Origin: Pseudomonadota bacterium
GTDB lineage: Bacteria; Pseudomonadota; Gammaproteobacteria; Burkholderiales; SG8-39
Assembly: GCA_021848555.1 (NCBI GenBank)
Contig: JAJZUN010000214.1
Location: 1 to 5,162, forward strand
DNA length: 5,162 bases
Direction: 5' to 3'
Each line of letters starts with the position of its first letter. The first letter of the stretch is position 1. Of this stretch, positions 1 through 5,151 are shown piece by piece. The notes beneath the pieces are model-generated. The model did no database searches, was not told the DNA's origin, and worked only from the letters and a program-made list of their open reading frames with translations. The translations under genes and the position numbers were made by a program.

Positions 1-40
1 ATCGGCGATCTTGGATAAACCCTGGACCGTTTTTATTCAT

Positions 41-95
41 AACCGTGTTTTTCCGATACGGATACGCTTTTCATCCGTATCGGAAAAACACGGTT
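41..95. repeat. Perfect 23-bp inverted repeat upstream of livH
   Basis: The left arm at 41-63 and right arm at 73-95 are exact reverse complements over 23 bases, separated by a 9-base loop (acgcttttc). The arms begin AACCGTGTTTTTCC and end GGAAAAACACGGTT, so the RNA would form one long uninterrupted stem. It lies in the gap before livH, where a binding-protein gene often precedes the permease genes in this family. A stem here could act as a terminator or attenuator, or protect the 3' end of an upstream transcript. No U-tract directly follows the right arm, so a simple intrinsic terminator is not clear. It could also be a small dispersed palindrome. The structure is certain; its role is inference. 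Confidence 0.8.
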
Positions 96-96
96 G

Positions 97-118
97 GCGC
101 GCGCAGCGCGCAAGGTTT
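97..118 (+). terminator. Short GC hairpin with weak T-run (possible weak terminator)
   Basis: GCGCGC at 97-102 pairs with GCGCGC at 106-111 around a 3-base loop, and AAGG then TTTT follow. The stem directly follows the 23-bp palindrome and lies 23 bases before the livH start. The T-run is short and displaced by four bases, so termination would be partial at best. It may simply extend the structured leader in front of livH. Confidence 0.25.
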
Positions 119-134
119 TGTTTGAAGCACTTCC

Positions 135-1070
135 ATGACCCTCGGCCTACTTAGTCAGTACGTCTTCAACGGCTTGATGCTGGGCATGATCTACGCCATG
201 GTCGCGGTCGGGTTCACGCTGTTCTTCGGCGTGCTCGACGTGATCAAATTCTCCCACGGCGACGTGCTGATGGTGGGCGCGTTCACCGGGCTGGCGACTT
301 ACCTCGGTCTCGAGGCGCTGGGCGTCGATTCGGCGGTGGTGCAGGTGCTGGTGATGACCCTGGTCGCGACGCTGTCGATGGCGCTGCTCGGCGCGCTGAT
401 CGCGAAATACCTGGTGCTGCCGCTGCGCCTGGCGCCGCCCTTGAATACCCTGCTGATCACCCTGATGCTGGGTACGGTGCTGCGCGAGGCGGTGCGCCTG
501 TTCTACCCGCAGGGCTCCAACCCTAAACCGTTCCCGCGCCTGCTGCCGGCCGATTCCCTGAGCTTCGGCAGCTTCACCCTGCGCGCCGACAGCATGATCC
601 TGCTGCTCGCCGGGCTGGCGGCCATCGTCGCGGTGCATCTGGTGATCAACCGCACCAAGCTCGGCCTGGCGATACGCGCGGTGGCGCAGGACGCCGAGAC
701 CGCACGCATCATGGGCATCAATTTCGAATTCATCGTGCTGCTCACTTTCGCCATCGGCTCGGGCATGGCGGCGCTGGGCGGGCTGATGAACGGCCTGTAC
801 TACAACGAAATCAACTTCGGCATCGGCCTGTTGCTCGGCGTGATCGGTTTTTCCGCCGCGGTGGTCGGCGGCCTGGGCAATATCTACGGCGCCATCCTAG
901 GCGGGTTTCTGTTTTCGGCGCTGCAAAGCGTAGGCGCGGTGGCGCTGCCGGCTTTGTTTCCGGGCACCTCGACCGCCTACAAGGACGTATTCGCCTTCGC
1001 CGTGGTGATCATTTTCATGGCCTGGCGGCCGACCGGCCTGATCGCCGAGAAAAAAAGCGAGCGCGTATGA
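135..1070 (+). CDS. livH: Branched-chain amino acid ABC transporter permease LivH
   Basis: This is an inner-membrane permease of a branched-chain amino acid type (HAAT) ABC importer, which should pair with LivM to form the substrate channel. It has 311 residues, near the usual LivH length, with roughly eight hydrophobic segments. The N-terminus shows the LivH pattern: GLMLGMIYAMVAVGFTLFFG (13-32) followed by FSHGDVLMVGAF (39-50). The cytoplasmic coupling segment RAVAQDAETARIMGI (181-195) is the part that contacts an ATPase. VVGGLGNIYGAILGG (243-257) is also typical of the family. The ATG at 135 starts the protein exactly where family members begin, but no good Shine-Dalgarno sequence precedes it. 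The stop overlaps the livM start as ATGA. The substrate cannot be read from sequence: leucine, isoleucine and valine are the default, but amides or aromatic acids are also carried by such systems. UrtB of the urea system is usually much longer, so a urea role is less likely. Confidence 0.93.
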   Translation: MTLGLLSQYVFNGLMLGMIYAMVAVGFTLFFGVLDVIKFSHGDVLMVGAFTGLATYLGLEALGVDSAVVQVLVMTLVATLSMALLGALIAKYLVLPLRLAPPLNTLLITLMLGTVLREAVRLFYPQGSNPKPFPRLLPADSLSFGSFTLRADSMILLLAGLAAIVAVHLVINRTKLGLAIRAVAQDAETARIMGINFEFIVLLTFAIGSGMAALGGLMNGLYYNEINFGIGLLLGVIGFSAAVVGGLGNIYGAILGGFLFSALQSVGAVALPALFPGTSTAYKDVFAFAVVIIFMAWRPTGLIAEKKSERV

Positions 1071-2224
1071 AGCGCCTGCTCGCGCCCGCTTCGGCCTTCC
1101 CCGCGCTCGCGAGCATGGCCGGCATCACCCTGTTCTGCGTGCTGTTCCTGCACGCCGAATCGCAGGAAGAGGTCATGGGCCTCACGGTGGGGGCGGTGGT
1201 GGTGCTGTTCCTGCTCGCGCGCTTCGGCTGGAACGCGCGCGCGGCGGCCTCGTTCGCGGGCAACAGCCGCGCCGGGCAGGCCTCGGTCCTGATCGGGGTG
1301 CTGATCGTCGCCGCGGCGTTCTACGACCAGCATTTTCCGCTGCTGATGCTGACCACGGTGCTGCTCTACATCGTGGTCTGCCTCGGCCTGAACCTGCAGT
1401 TCGGCTATGCGGGGGTGGTCAATTTCGCCGGCGCGGCCTTTTTCGGCATCGGCTGCTACACCGCGGCGGTGCTGACCGAGCATACGGCGCTGCCGCATCT
1501 GCTGGTGGTGCTCATCGGCGGCGTCATGGCCGCGGCGATAGGCTCGCTCCTGATCCTGCCGGTGCTGCGCACCTACGGCCACTACGCCGCGCTGGTCACC
1601 ATCGCCTTCGGCATCCTGTTCCGCGTATTCATCGAGGTGAACGACGCCCTGGGCGGGCCGCAGGGGATGAAGCTGCCGGGGATGGAAATTTTCGGCTGGA
1701 AACTGAACGAGGGCCTCGCGTTCGGCGATAGCGAGCTGTCCTTCTACGCCAACTACCTGGTGCTCGCCCTCGCCATGGCGGCGGTCGCCTTCATGCTGGT
1801 GCGCCGCCTCGAGCGCTCCTGGATCGGCCTTGCCCTGGACGCGGTGCGGCTGGACGAGACCGCCTGCGCCGCGTTCGGCATCGACGTCGCGCGCTGGAAA
1901 ATCACCGCCTTCACCCTGGGCAATTTTCTGATCGGCCTCGCCGGTTCGGTGTACGCGATGATGACCGGCTTCGTCGCGCCGAACGCCTTCACTTTCGGCG
2001 ACTCGCTGATCCTGGTGTCCATCGTGATCCTCGGCGGCATCGGCAATCCCTGGGGGCTGACGGTGGCGGCTGCCATCGTGCTGATGCTGCCGGAGAAGCT
2101 GCAGTTCATCCAGGAATACCGCCTGCTCTTGTACGCCGGGCTGGTGATCCTGATCCTCTTGTTCCGCCCCGGCGGGCTGATGCCGCGCCAGGTGCGCAAC
2201 TATCTTCCTGGGTGGAAGCCATGA
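1067..2224 (+). CDS. livM: Branched-chain amino acid ABC transporter permease LivM
   Basis: This is the second inner-membrane permease of the importer and the partner of LivH. It has 385 residues with about ten hydrophobic segments. The family signature appears as GLNLQFGYAGVVNFAGAAFF (107-126), then FGIGCYTAAVL. The coupling loop is LDAVRLDETACAAFGIDVAR (257-276), followed by WKITAF, and the C-terminal hallmarks are ILGGIGNPWG (321-330) and LLFRPGGLMPR (364-374). Residues 1-90 form an N-terminal extension with about two extra hydrophobic stretches (about 14-30 and 38-52) and a third near 74-86, before the conserved core starts near residue 91. Long N-termini also occur in E. coli LivM. The ATG lies inside the livH stop (ATGA), and the stop overlaps the livG ATG in the same way, indicating translational coupling within one operon. 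Confidence 0.92.
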   Translation: MKRLLAPASAFPALASMAGITLFCVLFLHAESQEEVMGLTVGAVVVLFLLARFGWNARAAASFAGNSRAGQASVLIGVLIVAAAFYDQHFPLLMLTTVLLYIVVCLGLNLQFGYAGVVNFAGAAFFGIGCYTAAVLTEHTALPHLLVVLIGGVMAAAIGSLLILPVLRTYGHYAALVTIAFGILFRVFIEVNDALGGPQGMKLPGMEIFGWKLNEGLAFGDSELSFYANYLVLALAMAAVAFMLVRRLERSWIGLALDAVRLDETACAAFGIDVARWKITAFTLGNFLIGLAGSVYAMMTGFVAPNAFTFGDSLILVSIVILGGIGNPWGLTVAAAIVLMLPEKLQFIQEYRLLLYAGLVILILLFRPGGLMPRQVRNYLPGWKP

Positions 2225-2997
2225 GCGGCACGCTCCTGGCGTGCGAGCGCCTGTCGATGCGCTTCGGCGGCCTGGTGGCGCTGAACCAGTTGAGCCTGTC
2301 GGTGAACCAGGGCGAGATCCTCGGCCTGATCGGACCCAACGGCTCGGGCAAGACCACCTTCTTCAATGTGATCACCGGTATCTACCAGGCCAGCGAAGGC
2401 CGGGTCGACTACCGCGGCCACGATCTGGCCAAGATGAGCGCGCAGGAGATTTACCGCGCCGGGGTGACGCGCACCTTCCAACGCTCGCGCCTGTGCCTGC
2501 CGCTGTCGATATTCGACAATCTGATGATAGGCAACCACCGCCGGCTCGACCACGGCCTGTGGTTCAACCTCATCCGGCGCGACGCTTTCCGCCGCCAGTT
2601 CGAGGAGCAATACGCCGAAGCGCTGGCACTGGTGCGGACCTTCAGCAAGCCGCTCGCCGAGCGGCTGTTCGAGGCGGCGGGCAACGTCAACATGATAGAC
2701 CGGCGCCGCATCGAAATCTGCCGCGCCCTGATCAGCCAGCCGACCCTGCTGCTGCTGGACGAACCGTCGGCGGGCATGACGCACGAAGAGACGCGCGAGC
2801 TGATGGACGACATCCTGATCGTGCGCGAGCACATGCCCGGCCTCTCGGTCATCATCATCGAGCATGAGATGAACGTGATCGAGCGCATCACCGAACGCTG
2901 CATCGTGCTCAACTTCGGCCAGAAGATCTGCGAAGGCCCCTACGCCGAGGTCGCCGCCGACCGCGAGGTGCAGGAAGCCTACCTCGGGACCGAATGA
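2221..2997 (+). CDS. livG: Branched-chain amino acid ABC transporter ATPase LivG (atypical signature)
   Basis: This is one of the two cytoplasmic ATPases that power the LivHM channel. It has 258 residues, the usual length. Visible motifs are Walker A GPNGSGKTT (38-46), the Q-loop Gln87 in TRTFQRSR, Walker B LLLLDE (176-181), the D-loop region SAGM (183-186) and the switch His215 in IIIEHEMNVIERI. The C-terminal stretch typical of LivG, FGQKICEGPYAEV, is intact. The odd part is the ABC signature: where relatives have a LSYGDQRR- or LSYANRRR-like sequence, this protein reads NVNMIDRRRIEICRAL (155-170). The conserved Ser and Gly of LSGGQ are therefore missing, while the following RRRIEI is kept. 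I chose the ATG at 2221, which makes an ATGA overlap with livM and has GGTGGAAG just upstream. A GTG at 2212 would add three residues. Confidence 0.92.
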   Translation: MSGTLLACERLSMRFGGLVALNQLSLSVNQGEILGLIGPNGSGKTTFFNVITGIYQASEGRVDYRGHDLAKMSAQEIYRAGVTRTFQRSRLCLPLSIFDNLMIGNHRRLDHGLWFNLIRRDAFRRQFEEQYAEALALVRTFSKPLAERLFEAAGNVNMIDRRRIEICRALISQPTLLLLDEPSAGMTHEETRELMDDILIVREHMPGLSVIIIEHEMNVIERITERCIVLNFGQKICEGPYAEVAADREVQEAYLGTE

Positions 2998-3710
2998 CCA
3001 TGGCCGCGCTGCTTTCCGTCGAAAACGTGTATTCCGGCTACGACAAGGCCGACGTGCTGCAGGACGTGTCGCTGTCCGTCGCGGCGGGCAGCATCACCTG
3101 CATCCTCGGCTCCAACGGCTCGGGCAAGAGCACGCTGATCCGCGCCATCCTCCGGCTCACGCCGCCGCGCCGCGGCCGCGTGGTGTTCGACGGCAACGAC
3201 CTCGCCGGCCTGCCCACGCACCGCGTGATCAGCACCGGCATCGCCTGCATCCCCGAAGGGCGCAAGGTGTTTCCCAAGCTCTCGGTGGTCGAAAACCTGC
3301 GCCTGGGCGCCTATCAGCAGGACGATGCCGACAAGATCGCCGGCCGGTTGGAGCAGGTGTTCGGGATCTTTCCGCGCCTGGAAGAGCGCGCGGCGCAGCT
3401 CGCCGGCACCATGTCGGGCGGCGAGCAGGCGATGCTGTCGATCGGCCGCGGCATGATGGGCGAGCCGAAGCTGCTGCTGATCGACGAGCCCTCGCTAGGA
3501 CTGTCGCCGCGGCTGGTGAAAGAGAATTTCCACGTCATCCGCCGCATCAACGAACTCGGCATCACCGTCCTGCTGGTGGAGCAGAACGTGCACCAGACCC
3601 TCGCGATCGCGCACCACGGCTACGTCCTGTCGCAGGGCAGGGTAGTGGCCTCGGGGACGGCCAAGGAACTCGCCGAGAACGCCGAAGTGCGCGCGGCCTA
3701 TTTCGGCTGA
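2994..3710 (+). CDS. livF: Branched-chain amino acid ABC transporter ATPase LivF
   Basis: This is the second cytoplasmic ATPase of the importer, expected to pair with LivG beneath LivHM. It has 238 residues, the normal LivF length. Motifs are Walker A GSNGSGKST (39-47), the LivF-specific IPEGRKVFPKLSVVENL (86-102) in the Q-loop region, a complete signature MSGGEQAML (140-148), Walker B LLIDEP (161-166) and SLGLSP (167-172). The switch position reads LLVEQNVHQTL, with Gln in place of His, which is the usual state in LivF. The intact signature here contrasts with the degenerate one in LivG. The start at 2994 gives an ATGA overlap with livG like the two upstream junctions. A second ATG at 3000 is equally possible and would shorten the protein by two residues. 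It is the last gene of the operon; a palindromic repeat follows the stop. Confidence 0.93.
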   Translation: MTMAALLSVENVYSGYDKADVLQDVSLSVAAGSITCILGSNGSGKSTLIRAILRLTPPRRGRVVFDGNDLAGLPTHRVISTGIACIPEGRKVFPKLSVVENLRLGAYQQDDADKIAGRLEQVFGIFPRLEERAAQLAGTMSGGEQAMLSIGRGMMGEPKLLLIDEPSLGLSPRLVKENFHVIRRINELGITVLLVEQNVHQTLAIAHHGYVLSQGRVVASGTAKELAENAEVRAAYFG

Positions 3711-3723
3711 GAGCGCATTCCCA

Positions 3724-3803
3724 CGCCCCGCTTGCGGGAGGATAGACAGCTTAGAAGACCGTCCCCTCGCCCCGCTTGCGGGGAGAGGGCCAGGGTGAGG
3801 GGA
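3724..3803. repeat. Palindromic dispersed intergenic repeat after livF
   Basis: Two copies of CGCCCCGCTTGCGGG occur at 3724-3738 and 3768-3782. Each folds on itself. In the second copy the stem extends: CCCTC (3764-3768) pairs with GAGGG (3785-3789) around CCCCGC/GCGGGG (3770-3775 with 3778-3783), with one G-A mismatch. GAGGGG at 3797-3802 offers an alternative partner for CCCCTC. On the minus strand the element reads CCCTCACCCTGGCCCTCTCC and continues into CCGCAAGCGGGGCGAGGGG. From general knowledge this resembles a family of intergenic palindromes found in many copies in beta- and gammaproteobacterial genomes. It may block or weaken transcription leaving livF, but there is no T-run. Confidence 0.75.
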
Positions 3804-3853
3804 AAACCTGTCATGCACCTTCCATGAAAATTCACTCTGCAACAGACTCTAAA

Positions 3854-4456
3854 ATGTCTCCACGCCCCACCGTCATCTTCGATCTCGGCGGCGTCCTCGT
3901 CAGCGTCGACTTCATGCGCGCCTGCAAGCGCCTCGAGGCCGCCGGCGGCGCAACGGCGGCAGTCATACTCGAGACCATCGCCAGCGGCGCGGACAAACTC
4001 GCCTTTGACACCGGCCGCCTGAGCCCGCAGCAGTTCGCCGCGCGCTTTTGCGCCGCCATCGGCGTGCGCACTCCGTACACCGAGTTCGCCGACATCTGGT
4101 GCGACATCTTCGCCGAGCAGCGCGAGGTCACGAGCCTGCTGGATCAGATCGCAGCCAAAGCCGACCTGGTGCTGCTGTCGAACACCGATCCCCTGCATCT
4201 CGACTACGTACGCAGCCATTACCGCTTCCTGGAAAAGTTCGGACGGCTGGTGCTTTCCTACGAAGTCGGCCATGCTAAGCCGGCGCGCGAGATCTTCCAA
4301 CGCGCAATCGGCCTGTGCGCCCCGGGAACCCGGATGATCTACTTCGACGACGTGCCCGAGTACGTCTCGGCCGCGCGTGCCTGCGGTTTGCCGGCGGAAC
4401 AGTTCGTCGATGCGGTCAAGCTCAGGCGCGATCTCGAGCGGTTCGGGGTGCTGTAA
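3854..4456 (+). CDS. HAD-superfamily hydrolase, YihX-like
   Basis: This is a probable cytoplasmic phosphatase of the haloacid dehalogenase superfamily. It has 200 residues, the usual length for subfamily IA. Motif I is VIFDLGGVLV with the nucleophile Asp10; motif II is LLSNTD with Ser109; motif III is Lys142 in HAKPAREIFQ; motif IV is FDDVPEYVSAA with Asp165 and Asp166. The helical cap lies between motifs I and II (about 18-95). The usual second Asp of DxD is Gly12, as in E. coli YihX (FDLGN), a sugar-phosphate phosphatase that is active with that change. The substrate is not predictable from sequence. The ATG at 3854 puts motif I at the expected place. An in-frame ATG at 3824 would add ten residues without family character, and the TTG at 3776 lies inside the repeat. 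None has a clear ribosome binding site. The 143-base gap from livF suggests a separate function and perhaps a separate transcript. Confidence 0.85.
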   Translation: MSPRPTVIFDLGGVLVSVDFMRACKRLEAAGGATAAVILETIASGADKLAFDTGRLSPQQFAARFCAAIGVRTPYTEFADIWCDIFAEQREVTSLLDQIAAKADLVLLSNTDPLHLDYVRSHYRFLEKFGRLVLSYEVGHAKPAREIFQRAIGLCAPGTRMIYFDDVPEYVSAARACGLPAEQFVDAVKLRRDLERFGVL

Positions 4457-4620
4457 GCGCCATACTCGGCTCGTGAGATGTCGCCGATGCCCTCACCCAG
4501 TCGAGCAAGCGTGGTGACCGCACGACAACCATCGGCGGGGGCTATTTCGACGGAGTGTGCAGGTGCCTATCCCAGTTAACGAGATTGAGGAATCAATGAC
4601 ATGGGCGTAACCTGACCGTG
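4457..4620. other. Intergenic stretch between the HAD gene and the cassette
   Basis: I see no gene here. There is an interrupted inverted repeat: CGCCGATG (4482-4489) with CATCGGCG (4530-4537), enclosing TCACC (4493-4497) with GGTGA (4513-4517). The spacers are unequal and no T-run follows, so I do not call a terminator. If the downstream element is an integron cassette, its left neighbour (an attI, a degenerate attC or a secondary target) should lie in the right part of this stretch. I found no clear R''-type core (RYYYAAC) that pairs with the bases just before 4620, so a preceding attC is not supported. Confidence 0.5.
4585..4613 (+). promoter_or_regulatory. Possible weak sigma-70 promoter before the cassette
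   Basis: TTGAGG (4585-4590, four of six matches to TTGACA) and TAACCT (4608-4613, three of six to TATAAT) are separated by 17 bases, the preferred spacing. Transcription would start near 4620, just at the cassette boundary, and read the 144-codon gene. The -10 match is poor, so this is tentative. Confidence 0.22.
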
Positions 4621-4626
4621 TTAGAC
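4620..4626 (+). other. Left core site of the cassette (GTTAGAC)
   Basis: GTTAGAC fits the integron core consensus GTTRRRY exactly. Recombination would fall between G4620 and T4621. Its reverse complement, GTCTAAC, differs at one base from GTCTAGC at 5095-5101, the inner core of the attC at the other end. In a circular cassette these two would be the paired R' and R'' boxes of a single attC. Confidence 0.6.
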
Positions 4627-4632
4627 ACCACA

Positions 4633-4650
4633 AACACAGGGAACACAGGG
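4633..4650 (+). repeat. Tandem AACACAGGG repeat in the cassette leader
   Basis: The 9-mer AACACAGGG occurs twice head to tail (4633-4641 and 4642-4650) directly before the start codon, and the second copy supplies the GGG of the ribosome binding site. On the minus strand this reads CTCCCTGTGTTCCCTGTGTT, similar to the CTCTGTG-type dispersed sequences seen between genes in many environmental bacteria (general recollection, not a search). Confidence 0.7.
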
Positions 4651-4652
4651 AG
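4648..4652 (+). promoter_or_regulatory. Ribosome binding site GGGAG deciding the cassette ORF start
   Basis: GGGAG lies six bases before the ATG at 4659. It is one of the clearest Shine-Dalgarno sequences in the window and fixes the start of the 144-residue protein. Confidence 0.6.
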
Positions 4653-4658
4653 AGAAAC

Positions 4659-5093
4659 ATGGATCCACTTCTGAGCACGCTCTCGCAGCTTGGTCTCGGC
4701 CTTGCGACAAACGCTGTTTACGATCTCCTAAGAGGGCTTGCGGGAAAATCGGCTAACACGCAGCAAGTGGCCCAGGAGATTCAGAGCCGCATAAACATGT
4801 ACGGTGTGTCCATGCGTGCAGAAACCGTTATCAACGCGCTTGCGCAAAATGGGTTTCTGGTAATTGAACAATCACATCTCCACGGCAACCAAGGCTTGGT
4901 ATTTGGCAGCGTACAAGGTAGCGCAGTTGTGGGGAACAACAGCGCATTGACAACCAACAATACTGCTATCACTGCAGGCAGTGGCGCATTTATGGAAACC
5001 CAAGGAAATGCGCAGGTTCGCCAGAATCCTGATGGCAGTATTTCGTTCCACGTCGGCGAAAATGGCAATATCAATTTCAAAGTCCCCAAGTGA
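4659..5093 (+). CDS. Unrecognised cassette-borne protein, helical head with Gly/Asn-rich tail
   Basis: I do not recognise this 144-residue protein. The N-terminus (MDPLLSTLSQLGLGLATNAV, then YDLLRGLAG) is a hydrophobic or amphipathic helix without a typical signal peptide: there is no basic start and no cleavage motif. Residues 35-70 look like two or three helices followed by a strand (QQVAQEIQSRINMYGVSMRA, ETVINALAQNGFLVIE), which could be a small winged-helix-like fold. From about residue 72 the sequence becomes rich in Gly, Asn, Ser and Thr with alternating small and hydrophobic residues (GNQGLVFGSVQGSAVVGNN, NTAITAGSGAFMETQGNAQV). This suggests short beta-strands or a small beta-solenoid. 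It ends in a charged strand pair (DGSISFHVGENGNINFKVPK). The start is set by a good ribosome binding site, and the stop is one base before the attC. Coding is supported by the ORF filling the cassette and by the ribosome binding site. Function is unknown; any role in defence or a toxin-type system would be speculation. Confidence 0.7.
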   Translation: MDPLLSTLSQLGLGLATNAVYDLLRGLAGKSANTQQVAQEIQSRINMYGVSMRAETVINALAQNGFLVIEQSHLHGNQGLVFGSVQGSAVVGNNSALTTNNTAITAGSGAFMETQGNAQVRQNPDGSISFHVGENGNINFKVPK

Positions 5094-5094
5094 G

Positions 5095-5151
5095 GTCTAG
5101 CAAGCCATCGGAGCGGACGCCTATCGGCGCCGCACAATTCGAGCGTTAGCT
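5095..5151 (+). other. attC-like integron recombination site
   Basis: The boxes run in attC order. R'' is GTCTAGC (5095-5101), followed by an 11-base spacer, then L'' as GCGG (5113-5116), a bulged A (5117) and CGCC (5118-5121). A TATC loop follows, then L' as GGCG (5126-5129) and CCGC (5130-5133), a second 11-base spacer (ACAATTCGAGC), and R' as GTTAGCT (5145-5151). The arm is fully paired except for the single extrahelical A, the feature that orients attC strands for the integrase. The end AATTCGAGCGTTAG closely resembles the AATTCAAGCGTTAG end of well-known resistance-cassette attC sites. Deviations are TAGC instead of TAAC in R'' and a C at the third RRR position of R'. At 57 bp it is at the short end of the attC range. 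An ATG at 5155 just beyond it may open the next cassette gene, but only eight bases of it are in view. Confidence 0.72.

Larger units (their letters stand above)
4621..5145 (+). mobile_element. Putative integron gene cassette (525 bp, one ORF plus attC)
   Basis: The segment has the standard cassette plan: TTAGAC at the left end, a short leader, a single ORF filling most of the length on the + strand, and an attC-like recombination site starting one base after the stop codon. Its base composition is clearly lower in GC than the flanking genes: 27 of 60 G+C at 4861-4920 and 31 of 60 at 4921-4980, against 45 of 60 at 1801-1860 in livM. The inner attC core matches the far left end of the segment, as required if it moved as a unit. 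No intI gene or clear attI is present within the window. What I see are the core sites, hairpin and composition; cassette identity is inference from known integron structure. Confidence 0.65.

Noticed and set aside
1..18. Possible C-terminal end of an upstream gene (frame 1, ending at a TAA at 16-18).
   Set aside because: Only five codons are in view and none is diagnostic, so an upstream binding-protein gene cannot be supported from this window.
977..1582. Long minus-strand open frames opposite livH and livM, and others opposite livG and livF.
   Set aside because: They are rich in Arg, His, Gln and Ala as expected for antisense frames of GC-rich genes, show no domains, and the opposite strand encodes clear transporter proteins.
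2241..2867. A 208-codon + strand frame inside livG.
   Set aside because: It is a shifted-frame shadow of livG, rich in Arg, Pro and Asp, with no family features.
3495..3842. Minus-strand frames across the repeat, encoding peptides such as SPHPGPLPASGARGR.
   Set aside because: These peptides are the known artefact of translating this type of intergenic palindrome and are not genes.
3776..3853. Extension of the HAD protein to the TTG at 3776.
   Set aside because: The added codons come from the palindromic repeat and have no ribosome binding site; motif I sits in the normal place from the ATG at 3854.
4482..4537. Interrupted inverted repeat after the HAD gene, considered as a terminator or as a preceding attC.
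   Set aside because: There is no T-run, the spacers are unequal and no RYYYAAC/GTT core pair brackets it.
4781..5137. Minus-strand 118-codon frame across the cassette ORF and attC.
   Set aside because: It runs through the attC hairpin, has no family features, and the + strand ORF has the better ribosome binding site and standard cassette orientation.
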